This document shows positions 1 to 6,364 of a DNA stretch of 8,338 nt, piece by piece. This DNA comes from Deltaproteobacteria bacterium (GTDB taxonomy: Bacteria; Desulfobacterota; Binatia; Binatales; Binataceae): NCBI GenBank assembly GCA_021786815.1, contig JAJYMR010000163.1, forward strand, positions 1-8,338, written 5' to 3'. A program made the translations under genes and the position numbers. The notes beneath the pieces were generated by a model. The model ran no database searches and had not been told where the DNA came from. It saw nothing but the letters and a program-made list of their open reading frames with translations. Numbering within the stretch: the first letter of the stretch is position 1; the number at the start of each line of letters is the position of its first letter.

Positions 1-161
1 CCGGCTCTCATTACGCATGCGGAGACGATTGCGAGCGCCGCCGCAGTCGAATATCGCCACGCACCAAACAGGTGCCGCATTGTTTCCCTCCGCGCCCCCG
101 ACACATTGTCGGCAAATCAACCAAACGAAGCAAGAAGGGGGCGCGGCGGGTCGAACGGCTG
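1..161. other. Intergenic flank downstream of the RidA gene; no gene seen
   Basis: This is the stretch after the RidA-family stop codon up to the window edge. The open frames crossing it are arginine-rich and have no recognisable domain, so I call no gene. Two short perfect inverted repeats are visible: a 5-bp stem with 5-base loop (61-75) and a 6-bp stem with 3-base loop (98-112). Neither is followed by a T-run on either strand, so neither qualifies as an intrinsic terminator. Confidence 0.5.
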
Positions 162-563
162 TTAGGGAAGCGCGGCGATTGCCTCGATTTCGACGAGCAG
201 CCCCTCGACCGCCAGCGAATGAACGCCGATCAGGGTCGAGGCGGGCGGATCGCCGTCGGGAAACAGAAGCGCGCGCGCCTCGCGCATCGCGGCGTAATCC
301 TGCTGCCTGTAATTCACGATATACGTGTTCATCTTGACGATATCCGCGGGCCGCGCACCGACTGCGGCGAGCGCCGCGACCAGGTTCTCCGCCGCCTTTT
401 TTATCTGCGCCTTCAGATCGCCCTCGCCGACAATCTTGCCTTCCTTGTCGACAGCAACCTGGCCCGATACGAAGACCATCGTGCGCGCGCCTTCGACCGT
501 CACCACGTGGGTGTAGCCGCGCGGCGCCAGAATCGTCTCCGGGTTGACAAATTTCTTTTCCAT
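162..563 (-). CDS. RidA/YjgF/UK114-family protein, apparently without the catalytic arginine
   Basis: A 133-residue protein of the Rid (YjgF/YER057c/UK114) superfamily, trimeric cytosolic proteins whose archetype RidA hydrolyses reactive enamine/imine intermediates made by PLP enzymes. Seen: length typical of the family, a central strand with VFVSGQVAVD (about 30-39), a helix with the AAENLVAALAAVGARPADIVK pattern split across residues 58-78, and the C-terminal family signature VEIEAIAALP. The ATG at 563 is chosen because the family begins there; the open frame extends upstream to 791 but that part lies inside the glycosylase gene. Aligned by eye to E. coli RidA, Arg105 (in PARSC) is replaced: here the segment reads PASTLIG. 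Loss of this arginine is a hallmark of Rid4-Rid7 type subgroups, which are not expected to have imine deaminase activity. Its gene ends the co-directional block, 82 bases after the glycosylase. Family assignment is firm; activity is unknown. Confidence 0.92.
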   Translation of the reverse strand: MEKKFVNPETILAPRGYTHVVTVEGARTMVFVSGQVAVDKEGKIVGEGDLKAQIKKAAENLVAALAAVGARPADIVKMNTYIVNYRQQDYAAMREARALLFPDGDPPASTLIGVHSLAVEGLLVEIEAIAALP

Positions 564-645
564 CCGCGATGCCTCCGATGGGCGGGTTTCGAGCGCGCGG
601 ATTATCGCATCTCGTCGCTTGACGGTCGAATGCGGGCCGGATGGC

Positions 646-1572
646 TCAAGCGATGACTCCCTTGTCGAGCAGCGAATCGACGAGGAGATGAAAATAGATG
701 AGTCCGCCGAATCGGCTCCATCGCGCGAGCGCCTCGCGCACGCCTTCGTAATCGAGATCGCGATCAAGTCCCATCCGCCGCGCCAGGGCATTGCGACCGC
801 CCACGTCGTCGCCCGGAAAGATGTGTATCCGGCCGAACCCGCGCAGCATCACGTACTCCGCGGTCCATCGCCCCACGCCCTTCAATTCGCAAAGAGCGGC
901 CATCGCCGCGTCATCGTCGAGCGCCTCGATACTGGAAAAGTCGGGACCGCGCGCGGCATCGGCCGGCGAGGCGAGTCCGACCAGGTATCGCGCCTTGCCG
1001 CGGCTCAGTCCAAGCTTGCGAAGCCGTTCGATATCGGCGTCGGCCAGCGCGGATGCGTTCGGGAAAGCGAACATCCGTGCGCCGCGCTGCGAGCGCGCGC
1101 GGCCGTAATTTTCGGCGAGGCGATTCACGATATGAAGTCCGGCGTCGAGCGAAATTTGCTGGCAGACGACCGCGTTGGCGAACGCCTCGAAGTTGGTTGG
1201 AAATCTCACCGGCTTCATCCCGCAAAGCCGGGTCACCATCGGCCCAAGAATCGAGTCTTCACGCGCAAGCTCGTAAAATTCGCGCAGGTCGCGGTCGAGG
1301 CCCAGCATGCGGTTAAGCATCGCCTCGACCTGCTCGCTGACCGCGCGCGACACACCGCGTCCGGATACCGTCGCGAGCAGTTCAGACCGGTTCGCGACGC
1401 CGGGCTGTTCGACGGCGACCTCGACAGTGTTTTCGCCGAGCGTGAGAATTCTGCGGTAAACTCCGCTATCGAAGTGATCGACGACGTTGTGCGGACGCCG
1501 TCTGAGCGCCCAGGCGGTGAGATCGAGCCGAAACGGCGGTCGCGCGGAAAGCCTCAGGCGAAAATCGGGCAT
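646..1572 (-). CDS. alkA: DNA-3-methyladenine glycosylase II (AlkA-type, HhH-GPD)
   Basis: A 308-residue base-excision repair enzyme that should remove alkylated purines such as 3-methyladenine by cleaving the N-glycosidic bond. Seen: an AlkA-like N-terminal region (about 1-100), then the HhH-GPD fold (about 120-305). The helix-hairpin-helix is at 228-240 (CELKGVGRWTAEY), followed by a glycine/proline turn and the acidic pair D255-D256 in IFPGDDVG; D256 aligns with AlkA catalytic Asp238. There are no iron-sulfur cysteines after the domain, which separates it from EndoIII/MutY. The length is a little over E. coli AlkA (282 residues). The ATG at 1572 is preceded by a G5 run about 9 bases upstream that can serve as ribosome binding site. 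It lies 51 bases after the small lipoprotein gene and 82 bases before the RidA gene. No Ada-type regulator domain is fused. The exact substrate range cannot be read from the sequence. Confidence 0.9.
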   Translation of the reverse strand: MPDFRLRLSARPPFRLDLTAWALRRRPHNVVDHFDSGVYRRILTLGENTVEVAVEQPGVANRSELLATVSGRGVSRAVSEQVEAMLNRMLGLDRDLREFYELAREDSILGPMVTRLCGMKPVRFPTNFEAFANAVVCQQISLDAGLHIVNRLAENYGRARSQRGARMFAFPNASALADADIERLRKLGLSRGKARYLVGLASPADAARGPDFSSIEALDDDAAMAALCELKGVGRWTAEYVMLRGFGRIHIFPGDDVGGRNALARRMGLDRDLDYEGVREALARWSRFGGLIYFHLLVDSLLDKGVIA

Positions 1573-1623
1573 CGATTCAGCCCCCGCCGGCGCGTCATCC
1601 GTCCGACACGGGCGCGCGGGCCG

Positions 1624-1836
1624 CTACTCGATCTGGTACTGCGGCGGCGTCTGGCTCGTCGAGGACGCCGATTTCTTTTTCGAGGCTGAACTCTTGCTCG
1701 CCGTCTTGTCGGGATGCTCGTATTTGTAACCCTGGTAGGCAAGGCTCGGGATTGCAAGCCAAATGCATCCCGACGCTCCCGCCGACAGGGCGGCAAGCGC
1801 AATCGCAAGTATCGACCGACGTACAAAACCCGGCAT
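1624..1836 (-). CDS. Small predicted lipoprotein, lysine/serine-rich tail
   Basis: A 70-residue predicted lipoprotein with no recognised domain. Seen: a positively charged N-region (VRR, residues 5-7), a hydrophobic core (ILAIALAALSAG), and a lipobox-like A-S-G-C ending at Cys24, the likely lipidation site. The mature part is only 47 residues: a short hydrophobic/aromatic piece (IWLAIPSLAYQGYKY) and then a low-complexity Lys/Ser/Thr segment ending in PPQYQIE. I chose the ATG at 1836 because it gives a normal signal peptide and a GAGG just before it; the longer frame to 1887 would overlap lpxD by 44 bases. It starts 7 bases after the lpxD stop, so it is almost certainly co-transcribed with lpxD, which suggests an envelope role. 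The basic tail could contact peptidoglycan or LPS phosphates, but that is speculation. Confidence 0.72.
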   Translation of the reverse strand: MPGFVRRSILAIALAALSAGASGCIWLAIPSLAYQGYKYEHPDKTASKSSASKKKSASSTSQTPPQYQIE

Positions 1837-1843
1837 CCTCGGC

Positions 1844-2872
1844 TCAGTCTCCTGTTTCACGGGCGAGTTCCTGTACCTGTTGTTCAAGCGCTCTCATCCT
1901 GCGCAGCAACTCGGGCAGGCGCGGGAGCGCGGCCGAGTAACGGCGCCAGAAGCGCACATCGACCGCGGGCGTGCCACCGATTATCGAGCCGGCTTCCACG
2001 TCGTGCGGGATACCTGACTGCGCAACGACCATCACGCGTTCGCCGATCTTCGCATGGTCGGCGCATCCTGACTGTCCGCCAAACTGGCACCACCGTCCGA
2101 CTCTGACCGAGCCCGCAAGTCCCACGTGCGCGGCAAAGCGCGAATATTCGCCGACTTCGCAATTGTGACCGATATGAACGAGGTTATCGAGTTTCACGCC
2201 CTTGTGCAGAACCGTTGCGCCCATCGTGGCCCGATCGACGGTCGAGTTGGCGCCGATCTCGACATCATCCTCGATAATGACGGTTCCTACCTGCGGAATC
2301 TTAAAGAGGTCGCCGTTATGCTCACCGAAGCCGAATCCCTCCGCGCCGATAACCACGCCGTTGAGCAGCGTGACCCGGTTTCCGATCGTCACGCCCTCGC
2401 GAATCGAGGCGTGGCTGTGACAAACGAAGTCGTCGCCGATCGTTACGTTCGGATAGATCGTGGCGTGGGGATGGATGACGGCGTTGCGCCCGATTCTGAC
2501 GTCCGCGCCGATCGAAACGAACGCGCCTATCGACGCTCCTTCGCCAATCTTTGCGCTGGAGGCGATATTGGCCGAGGAGTCGATTCCGGGCGCAGGCCGA
2601 TACGGAGGGAAGAAAATTTCCAATATCCGCGCAAAATCGTAATACGGATTCGAACTAATCAGCGTCGCGCATCGTGCGCGCGGCGCGAACGCCGCCGGCA
2701 CAACCGCGCAGGACGCCGCGGTCTTTTCGAGCGCGGGGAGATATTTCTCCGCGGCGACGAAGATGACGGTGCCGGGCGCGGCCGCCTCGATCGGCGCCGG
2801 GGCGAAGATATCGATCGCGTCGTTGCCGCGCAGTTCCAGTCCGAGTTTTGATGCAAGTTCGCTTAGCTTCAT
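1844..2872 (-). CDS. lpxD: UDP-3-O-acylglucosamine N-acyltransferase LpxD
   Basis: Third enzyme of lipid A synthesis: it transfers a 3-hydroxyacyl chain from acyl carrier protein to the 2-amino group of UDP-3-O-acylglucosamine in the cytosol. The 342 residues match the family (about 340). Seen: N-terminal uridine-binding domain (about 1-95), then a left-handed beta-helix of hexapeptide repeats (about 100-300; many I-G-x-x-[AV] turns), then a C-terminal helical tail (315-340). The catalytic base is H236 in VHIGHN (E. coli His239), with H273 matching E. coli His276, and the GAEGFGF segment at 176-182 is characteristic. The ATG at 2872 has a GAGAAG about 6 bases upstream. The usual partners (bamA, skp, fabZ, lpxA, lpxB) are not next to it; instead it follows a heptosyltransferase gene by 83 bases and is followed closely by a small lipoprotein gene. 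All key residues are present. Confidence 0.95.
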   Translation of the reverse strand: MKLSELASKLGLELRGNDAIDIFAPAPIEAAAPGTVIFVAAEKYLPALEKTAASCAVVPAAFAPRARCATLISSNPYYDFARILEIFFPPYRPAPGIDSSANIASSAKIGEGASIGAFVSIGADVRIGRNAVIHPHATIYPNVTIGDDFVCHSHASIREGVTIGNRVTLLNGVVIGAEGFGFGEHNGDLFKIPQVGTVIIEDDVEIGANSTVDRATMGATVLHKGVKLDNLVHIGHNCEVGEYSRFAAHVGLAGSVRVGRWCQFGGQSGCADHAKIGERVMVVAQSGIPHDVEAGSIIGGTPAVDVRFWRRYSAALPRLPELLRRMRALEQQVQELARETGD

Positions 2873-2955
2873 GATTTGCTTCTCGTCCGTATGTTAGCGA
2901 GCGCGGGCCGCGCGGCAATCGCAAACGAAAGTCGCCGGTGCAGGCGCCAGGCGCG

Positions 2956-4050
2956 TCAGGCGAACGCGCCGAGCGCGCGCAGCGAATCGATCACCTCAGC
3001 CGGTTGCACCTGCACAAGACAATTGTAGTGACCGAAGCGGCAGGTGCGTGCAAGACAGGGGCTGCAGTCGAGCCGATGCAATATCACGCGGGTGCGCGGC
3101 CCAAGCGGCCCGGTGCGATCCGGATTGGTCGAGCCGAAGATCGCAACCGTTGGGATTCCGAGCGCCCCGGCGATATGCATCGCGCCCGAATCGTTGCCTG
3201 CAAACGCGTGCGTGAGCGAGAGTATTGCGATCAGCTCGCCGATGCTCGTCTCGCCCGCGGCGACAATCGCGCCCGCACGGCTCATCGCGGCCACCTGCTC
3301 GCATCGCGCGCGTTCCGACGGCGCTCCAACCAGGACAGCCTCGGCACCGAATTCCCGCGCAAGCAGGTCGATAAGGGCCGCGAATTTCGCGGCGGGCCAT
3401 TCCTTGGCCGGGCCGTAGGCCGCCGCTGGAGCGAGCGCAATCAGAGGGTCGCCGGGACGCGTTCGGCGCTCGCCGAGCCATGCGCGCATCCTTGCGACGT
3501 TGGCCTCGTCGGGCCGGAGCGCGAATTCGCCCGCGTCGCCTTCGATTCCGAGAGTCTCGCGCAGCATCGCAAGCCAGTAGCGCACCTGATGACCGTCAAG
3601 CGCGTCGGCGGGCGGATACGCCTTGTGCGTGAGCATCGCGCCGCGGAAGTCGGCGATATAGCCTGCGCGCCGTGGAATGCCGGCCGCGGCGATCCATAGC
3701 GCGGAGTCGAAGCTGTTCGGCATCACGACCGCGAGATCGAAGCCGCGCGAGCGCAACTGCCCGATAATCCTTGCGCGAGCGCCAAGTGCGCCGAGCCCCG
3801 AGCCGAGAGAATAGGGAATCAGTTCATCGAGCCAGTTCGCGCCGTCGAAAAAGCCGGAAAGTTCCTTTTTGACCAAAACCGCAAGATGGGCCGAGGGAAA
3901 CGCTCGCCGTACCGCGCGCATCGCGGGCAGGCTCATCACGAGATCGCCGAGCCAGTTGACCGCCTTGATTACAACCCGCGACGGCTCTGGCGATAAAATC
4001 GCACCGCGTGATGGCGACGGCGCAGCGCGGCTTTGCTCCGCACCCGTCAT
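2956..4050 (-). CDS. waaF: LPS heptosyltransferase II-type glycosyltransferase (family GT9)
   Basis: A 364-residue GT9 glycosyltransferase of the ADP-heptose:LPS heptosyltransferase group, which adds heptose to the LPS inner core at the cytoplasmic face of the inner membrane. Seen (numbered from the ATG at 4050): N-terminal Rossmann start with NWLGD (32-36); the WaaF signature APAAAYGPAKEWP (207-219); the donor-binding GNDSGAMH (285-292) and FGSTNP (305-310); and a C-terminal cluster of four cysteines (329, 332, 337, 344) in the C-x2-C-x4-C-x6-C pattern common in WaaF-like proteins. The open frame reaches a TTG at 4056, but the ATG at 4050 is preferred; neither has a clear ribosome site, and the first 25 residues are poorly ordered compared with the family, so the true start may be further in. 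It follows the selenoprotein gene by 54 bases. Assignment to GT9 is firm; WaaF rather than WaaC/WaaQ is likely from the signature. Confidence 0.87.
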   Translation of the reverse strand: MTGAEQSRAAPSPSRGAILSPEPSRVVIKAVNWLGDLVMSLPAMRAVRRAFPSAHLAVLVKKELSGFFDGANWLDELIPYSLGSGLGALGARARIIGQLRSRGFDLAVVMPNSFDSALWIAAAGIPRRAGYIADFRGAMLTHKAYPPADALDGHQVRYWLAMLRETLGIEGDAGEFALRPDEANVARMRAWLGERRTRPGDPLIALAPAAAYGPAKEWPAAKFAALIDLLAREFGAEAVLVGAPSERARCEQVAAMSRAGAIVAAGETSIGELIAILSLTHAFAGNDSGAMHIAGALGIPTVAIFGSTNPDRTGPLGPRTRVILHRLDCSPCLARTCRFGHYNCLVQVQPAEVIDSLRALGAFA

Positions 4051-4104
4051 TGGCAAAGCATGGTCCGCGAAATCGCGGTACGCGCGCGGGCCAGCCGCGG
4101 CAAT

Positions 4105-4620
4105 TCAGTTCGAGAGCGCGGCAACGAGTTGTTCGACGATCGCGTCGGCCTTCGCGCGCATCTCTTCGTCGGTCGCGTCCTGGATCGGATGGGGCACGAA
4201 GACGCGCCTGACCTCGGGCAATCCGAGCGCCTCTGCCTGCTTTTCCGCCGCATCCTCGAACACGTGCGAGGCGATAACCACCGAGGGCCGCCCATTGATT
4301 TCAAACCATACGGAATCGTGCACACTGCACGTTGTGCACGACCCTCAATCGGCGAGCGCTTCGATTACGAAGCCGTTCTCCTCCGCGATCCTGCGGCGCA
4401 GATCCTCCGGCGCGGGTTTGGCGAAGGTCGGCTTGCGGTAACGGCGGACCTCGACGCCGGGAAACCGCGCCTGGAGCCGCTCTTCGAGCCGGTTCATCAG
4501 CACGTCTCCGCGTGGCTTCGAGATGTCGAGAAGCGCGATCGAGCCGGCAGGCGCGCCGGAGCGTTTCGCGAGCGCGCGTCTTATCGGAACGCGCTCATCG
4601 GTCGGATCGACAATCTGCAT
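4105..4620 (-). CDS. UGSC-family selenoprotein (in-frame UGA = selenocysteine 92)
   Basis: A 171-residue selenoprotein, read as one frame through a UGA at 4345-4347. Seen: residues 1-91 begin MQIVDPTDE and contain an alpha/beta pattern (IALLDISKPRGD at 28-39, then VEVRRYRKP); next comes D91-Sec92-G93-S94-C95-T96-T97-C98, then HDSVWFEINGRPSVVIASHV and a C-terminal part with VPHPIQD. The Sec-x-x-Cys arrangement is that of a selenenylsulfide redox centre, with an extra Cys98. From knowledge of selenoproteomes, a bacterial family is named for exactly this UGSC motif, with CGSC variants in other species; its biochemical role is not established. The start ATG overlaps the stop of the upstream thioredoxin-fold gene as TGATG, implying translational coupling. 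A GTG at 4323 could create a spurious downstream ORF. The gene ends with a normal TGA at 4105-4107, not followed by the same hairpin. A Cys-to-stop mutation is the alternative, but the SECIS-like hairpin and intact downstream frame argue against it. Confidence 0.88.
4316..4341 (-). promoter_or_regulatory. Bacterial SECIS-like hairpin after the Sec codon
   Basis: Counting the U of UGA as 1, bases 17-22 (CGUGCA) pair perfectly with 26-31 (UGCACG) around a 3-base loop GUG, so the loop G and U are at 23 and 24. In the E. coli fdhF SECIS the essential loop bases are also G23 and U24, and its upper stem likewise has GCA opposite UGC. A competing fold exists: bases 7-14 (UCGUGCAC) pair over 8 bp with 25-32 (GUGCACGA), leaving a 10-base loop. 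Both lie inside the coding sequence directly after the UGA, as bacterial SECIS elements do. No bulged U equivalent to fdhF U17 is obvious. Confidence 0.75.
4345..4347 (-). other. Selenocysteine-encoding UGA codon
   Basis: On the minus strand the codons read GAT TGA GGG TCG TGC, giving D-U-G-S-C. The frame before (91 codons) and after (79 codons) is open, and both sides match one protein family. Decoding as Sec would need SelB and tRNA-Sec from elsewhere in the genome. Confidence 0.88.
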
Positions 4621-6218
4621 CAGGGCACCTCCTCGATTCGGCGGCTCACACTGATCGAACCAATCGGGCCGCTAACCCATCCGGCGAAGATCGCCGAGAA
4701 TTTCCCGGCTTCTCCGCCTGCAACGATAATATTGATGTCTTCGGGTTTACGGAACTTGGGCACACGATGCTCGAGTTGCTCGGGCGTGGGATTTTCGAGG
4801 CCGAAGGCCTTGAGCGGAATCCCTTCGCCGCATTCCTGGTCGGGAAGCAGTTCGCGGACAGGACGCGCGGTGGCCTGCTGGATTCGCTCGCGCACCCGCG
4901 CCTTCGACCATTTGTCGCGCGCGATTGTATCGGCGTGCTCGGGAGACACGACCAGCAACACCTCGCCGGAAAAATGCTGCTTGGGATGCCAGCACGCTTC
5001 CAGCCCAAGCGCGAGCGAGGTGCAAAGCGCGTGAGCGGTGCGCGAATGCTGATCGGCGATCTGGCGCGATCCTGCTTCCAGCCCTAACACGGTGACGACG
5101 CTTTCATCCTTGCGGAAGCCGCGCTCGACGTGAAGCGGCTCCCACGGGCTTCGCTCCTCCCATTCGGCGAAGCAAGTGGTGAACTTGCCGATCGCACCGA
5201 ATGTCGAACGCTCGATGTCGCCGGGACGCGCGCCGCCGATATTGCGCAGTGCGAGCTTGACCGCCCGCCCGATCGTCGCGTTGGCGCGGTTTCCATAGCC
5301 GAGCGCCATCATCCCCATGTTCATCCCGAGCCGGCGCCGGATCGGACCGTTTACGATAATGACCGGCGTTGCGCCCCACGTGGTCGCCATCACCCCATGG
5401 ATATTGAACTCGGGCGTGGCGACCGCCTCGATTGCGGCGAGCACGACCGGGAAATACTCGGGACGGCATCCCGCCATCACGGCGTTTACCGCAAGCTTTT
5501 CAACCGAAGCCGGCGCCAGGTTCGGCGGCAGGACGGCGACAATTTCGCGCGGGTCGCGCCGCGTCCCGGTTAGCATCCAGGCGACCCGTTCCGGCGTCGG
5601 TGGCACGACGGGAAGGCCGTCGGTCAGGCCGCGTTCGAACATGAACTCGAACTCGTCTTGCGCACCGATTTCGATTCGCCGCGCTGTCAGCCGTTCTCCG
5701 CGCGCGGCGGCCTCGAGCCGCTCGGCGACGCCCGGTTCGACTGATTTCGAGCCGCATCCGGGGCGCTGCGCAGGGTACGAATCCCACTCGATTTTTGGGG
5801 CGGCAAGACCGCTGATTCGGGCCACTTCGGCGATCAGATTTTGCCAATCGGCACGATCGAAGCCCTCGAAGCGGCGCAACTCCGCGCCGTCGGGACTGGC
5901 AAGCACGATCGTTGGGACAATTTCGATTCCGTAGGCGAAAGAGACCGAAAGCGCCGAGTCGTCGAGCATCGGGATGCTCAAACGGTTGCTCTCGACGAGT
6001 TTCGCGTTACCCTCGGCGTCCTGGCCTATCGCCCACATGTCGAGTTTCGCGCCGAAGGCGCGGCACGCGGCGTCGATCAGCGGCATCGTGAGCCCGCAGG
6101 TCGGACAGTCTTCCTTGACGAAGCAGAGGAGCGCATGGCGTCCGGTCGGAAAGCGCCGTTCGACCGCGCCGAGGTCTTTGAGCGTGAAGGCGGGTAATTC
6201 GGTTTGGGTTTTCTCCAT
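4620..6218 (-). CDS. Thioredoxin-fold protein with large C-terminal domain of unknown function, partner of the UGSC selenoprotein
   Basis: A 532-residue cytoplasmic protein (no signal peptide or membrane segment seen). Residues 1-137 form a TlpA/thioredoxin-like domain: strand LLCFVKED, active site C38-P-T-C41 at the start of a helix, and the cis-proline P102 in IVPT. A linker carries R-P-G-C155-G-S-K. Residues about 185-532 are a separate domain that I do not assign to a named enzyme; visible landmarks are ERGLTDGLPVVPPTPERV (195-212), a glycine/methionine-rich stretch RRLGMNMGMMALGYGNRAN (294-312), C348, C399, C409 and C463, and a C-terminal IIVAGGEAGKFSAIFAGW (497-514). The inner ATG at 6218 is preferred over the frame's extension to 6296 because the fold begins there and a GGGGA lies about 10 bases upstream. 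Its stop overlaps the selenoprotein start (TGATG). The domain layout suggests it exchanges electrons with the Sec/Cys centre of its neighbour; that is inference. It could also be the substrate-binding half of a two-subunit reductase. Confidence 0.85.
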   Translation of the reverse strand: MEKTQTELPAFTLKDLGAVERRFPTGRHALLCFVKEDCPTCGLTMPLIDAACRAFGAKLDMWAIGQDAEGNAKLVESNRLSIPMLDDSALSVSFAYGIEIVPTIVLASPDGAELRRFEGFDRADWQNLIAEVARISGLAAPKIEWDSYPAQRPGCGSKSVEPGVAERLEAAARGERLTARRIEIGAQDEFEFMFERGLTDGLPVVPPTPERVAWMLTGTRRDPREIVAVLPPNLAPASVEKLAVNAVMAGCRPEYFPVVLAAIEAVATPEFNIHGVMATTWGATPVIIVNGPIRRRLGMNMGMMALGYGNRANATIGRAVKLALRNIGGARPGDIERSTFGAIGKFTTCFAEWEERSPWEPLHVERGFRKDESVVTVLGLEAGSRQIADQHSRTAHALCTSLALGLEACWHPKQHFSGEVLLVVSPEHADTIARDKWSKARVRERIQQATARPVRELLPDQECGEGIPLKAFGLENPTPEQLEHRVPKFRKPEDINIIVAGGEAGKFSAIFAGWVSGPIGSISVSRRIEEVP

Positions 6219-6259
6219 CGCGGCGCTTGTCCCCGTCAGGGTTTCGGGCCGAACCGGGC

Positions 6260-6289
6260 GAGGCGGACGGCGAGAGCCCGTGCCGCCTC
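6260..6289 (-). promoter_or_regulatory. Strong hairpin in the leader of the thioredoxin-fold/UGSC operon
   Basis: GAGGCGG (6260-6266) plus ACGG (6267-6270) pair with CCGT (6278-6281) and CCGCCTC (6283-6289), leaving a 7-base loop and one bulged G; a further C-G pair closes it outside. There is no T-run after it on either strand, so it is not a classical terminator. It ends about 40 bases before the ATG at 6218 and may be an mRNA-leader structure. Confidence 0.4.
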
Positions 6290-6296
6290 GTGCCAA

Positions 6297-6326
6297 ATCC
6301 TACAACCCGGACGCGCAGCGCTCCAA
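6297..6326 (-). promoter_or_regulatory. Possible sigma70-type promoter for the UGSC operon
   Basis: On the minus strand TTGGAG (6321-6326) and TAGGAT (6297-6302) are spaced by 18 bases, matching the -35 and -10 consensus at 3 and 4 of 6 positions. It lies in the only gap (146 bases) of reasonable size upstream of the operon, and would place the 6260-6289 hairpin in the transcript leader. The match is weak. Confidence 0.25.
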
Positions 6327-6364
6327 CGGCAGATAAGCGATGGGCGCGCGCCGGATGCTTCGCG

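Noticed and set aside
98..112. Hairpin downstream of the RidA gene as a terminator
   Set aside because: 6-bp stem with no T-run on either strand, and it is about 50 bases past the stop.
544..1689. Long plus-strand open frame (381 codons) opposite the glycosylase gene
   Set aside because: It is the antisense shadow of a firmly identified HhH-GPD enzyme; its product is rich in Arg/Ala/Gly/His with no domain.
2126..2851. Plus-strand open frame of 241 codons opposite lpxD
   Set aside because: The hexapeptide pattern on the minus strand explains the periodicity; the plus product is a shadow.
2891..2918. Promoter-like pair upstream of lpxD (TTGCCG, 16 bases, TAACAT on the minus strand)
   Set aside because: Only 4 of 6 matches in each box in GC-rich sequence; not enough to call without transcription data.
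4051..4056. TTG at 4056 as the heptosyltransferase start
   Set aside because: An ATG two codons later is more likely, and neither has a supporting ribosome site.
4105..4347. Pseudogene interpretation: UGA as a nonsense mutation in a CGSC protein
   Set aside because: The frame stays open and family-like for 79 codons after the UGA, and a SECIS-like hairpin lies at the right distance. It remains the main alternative until selB/selC are found.
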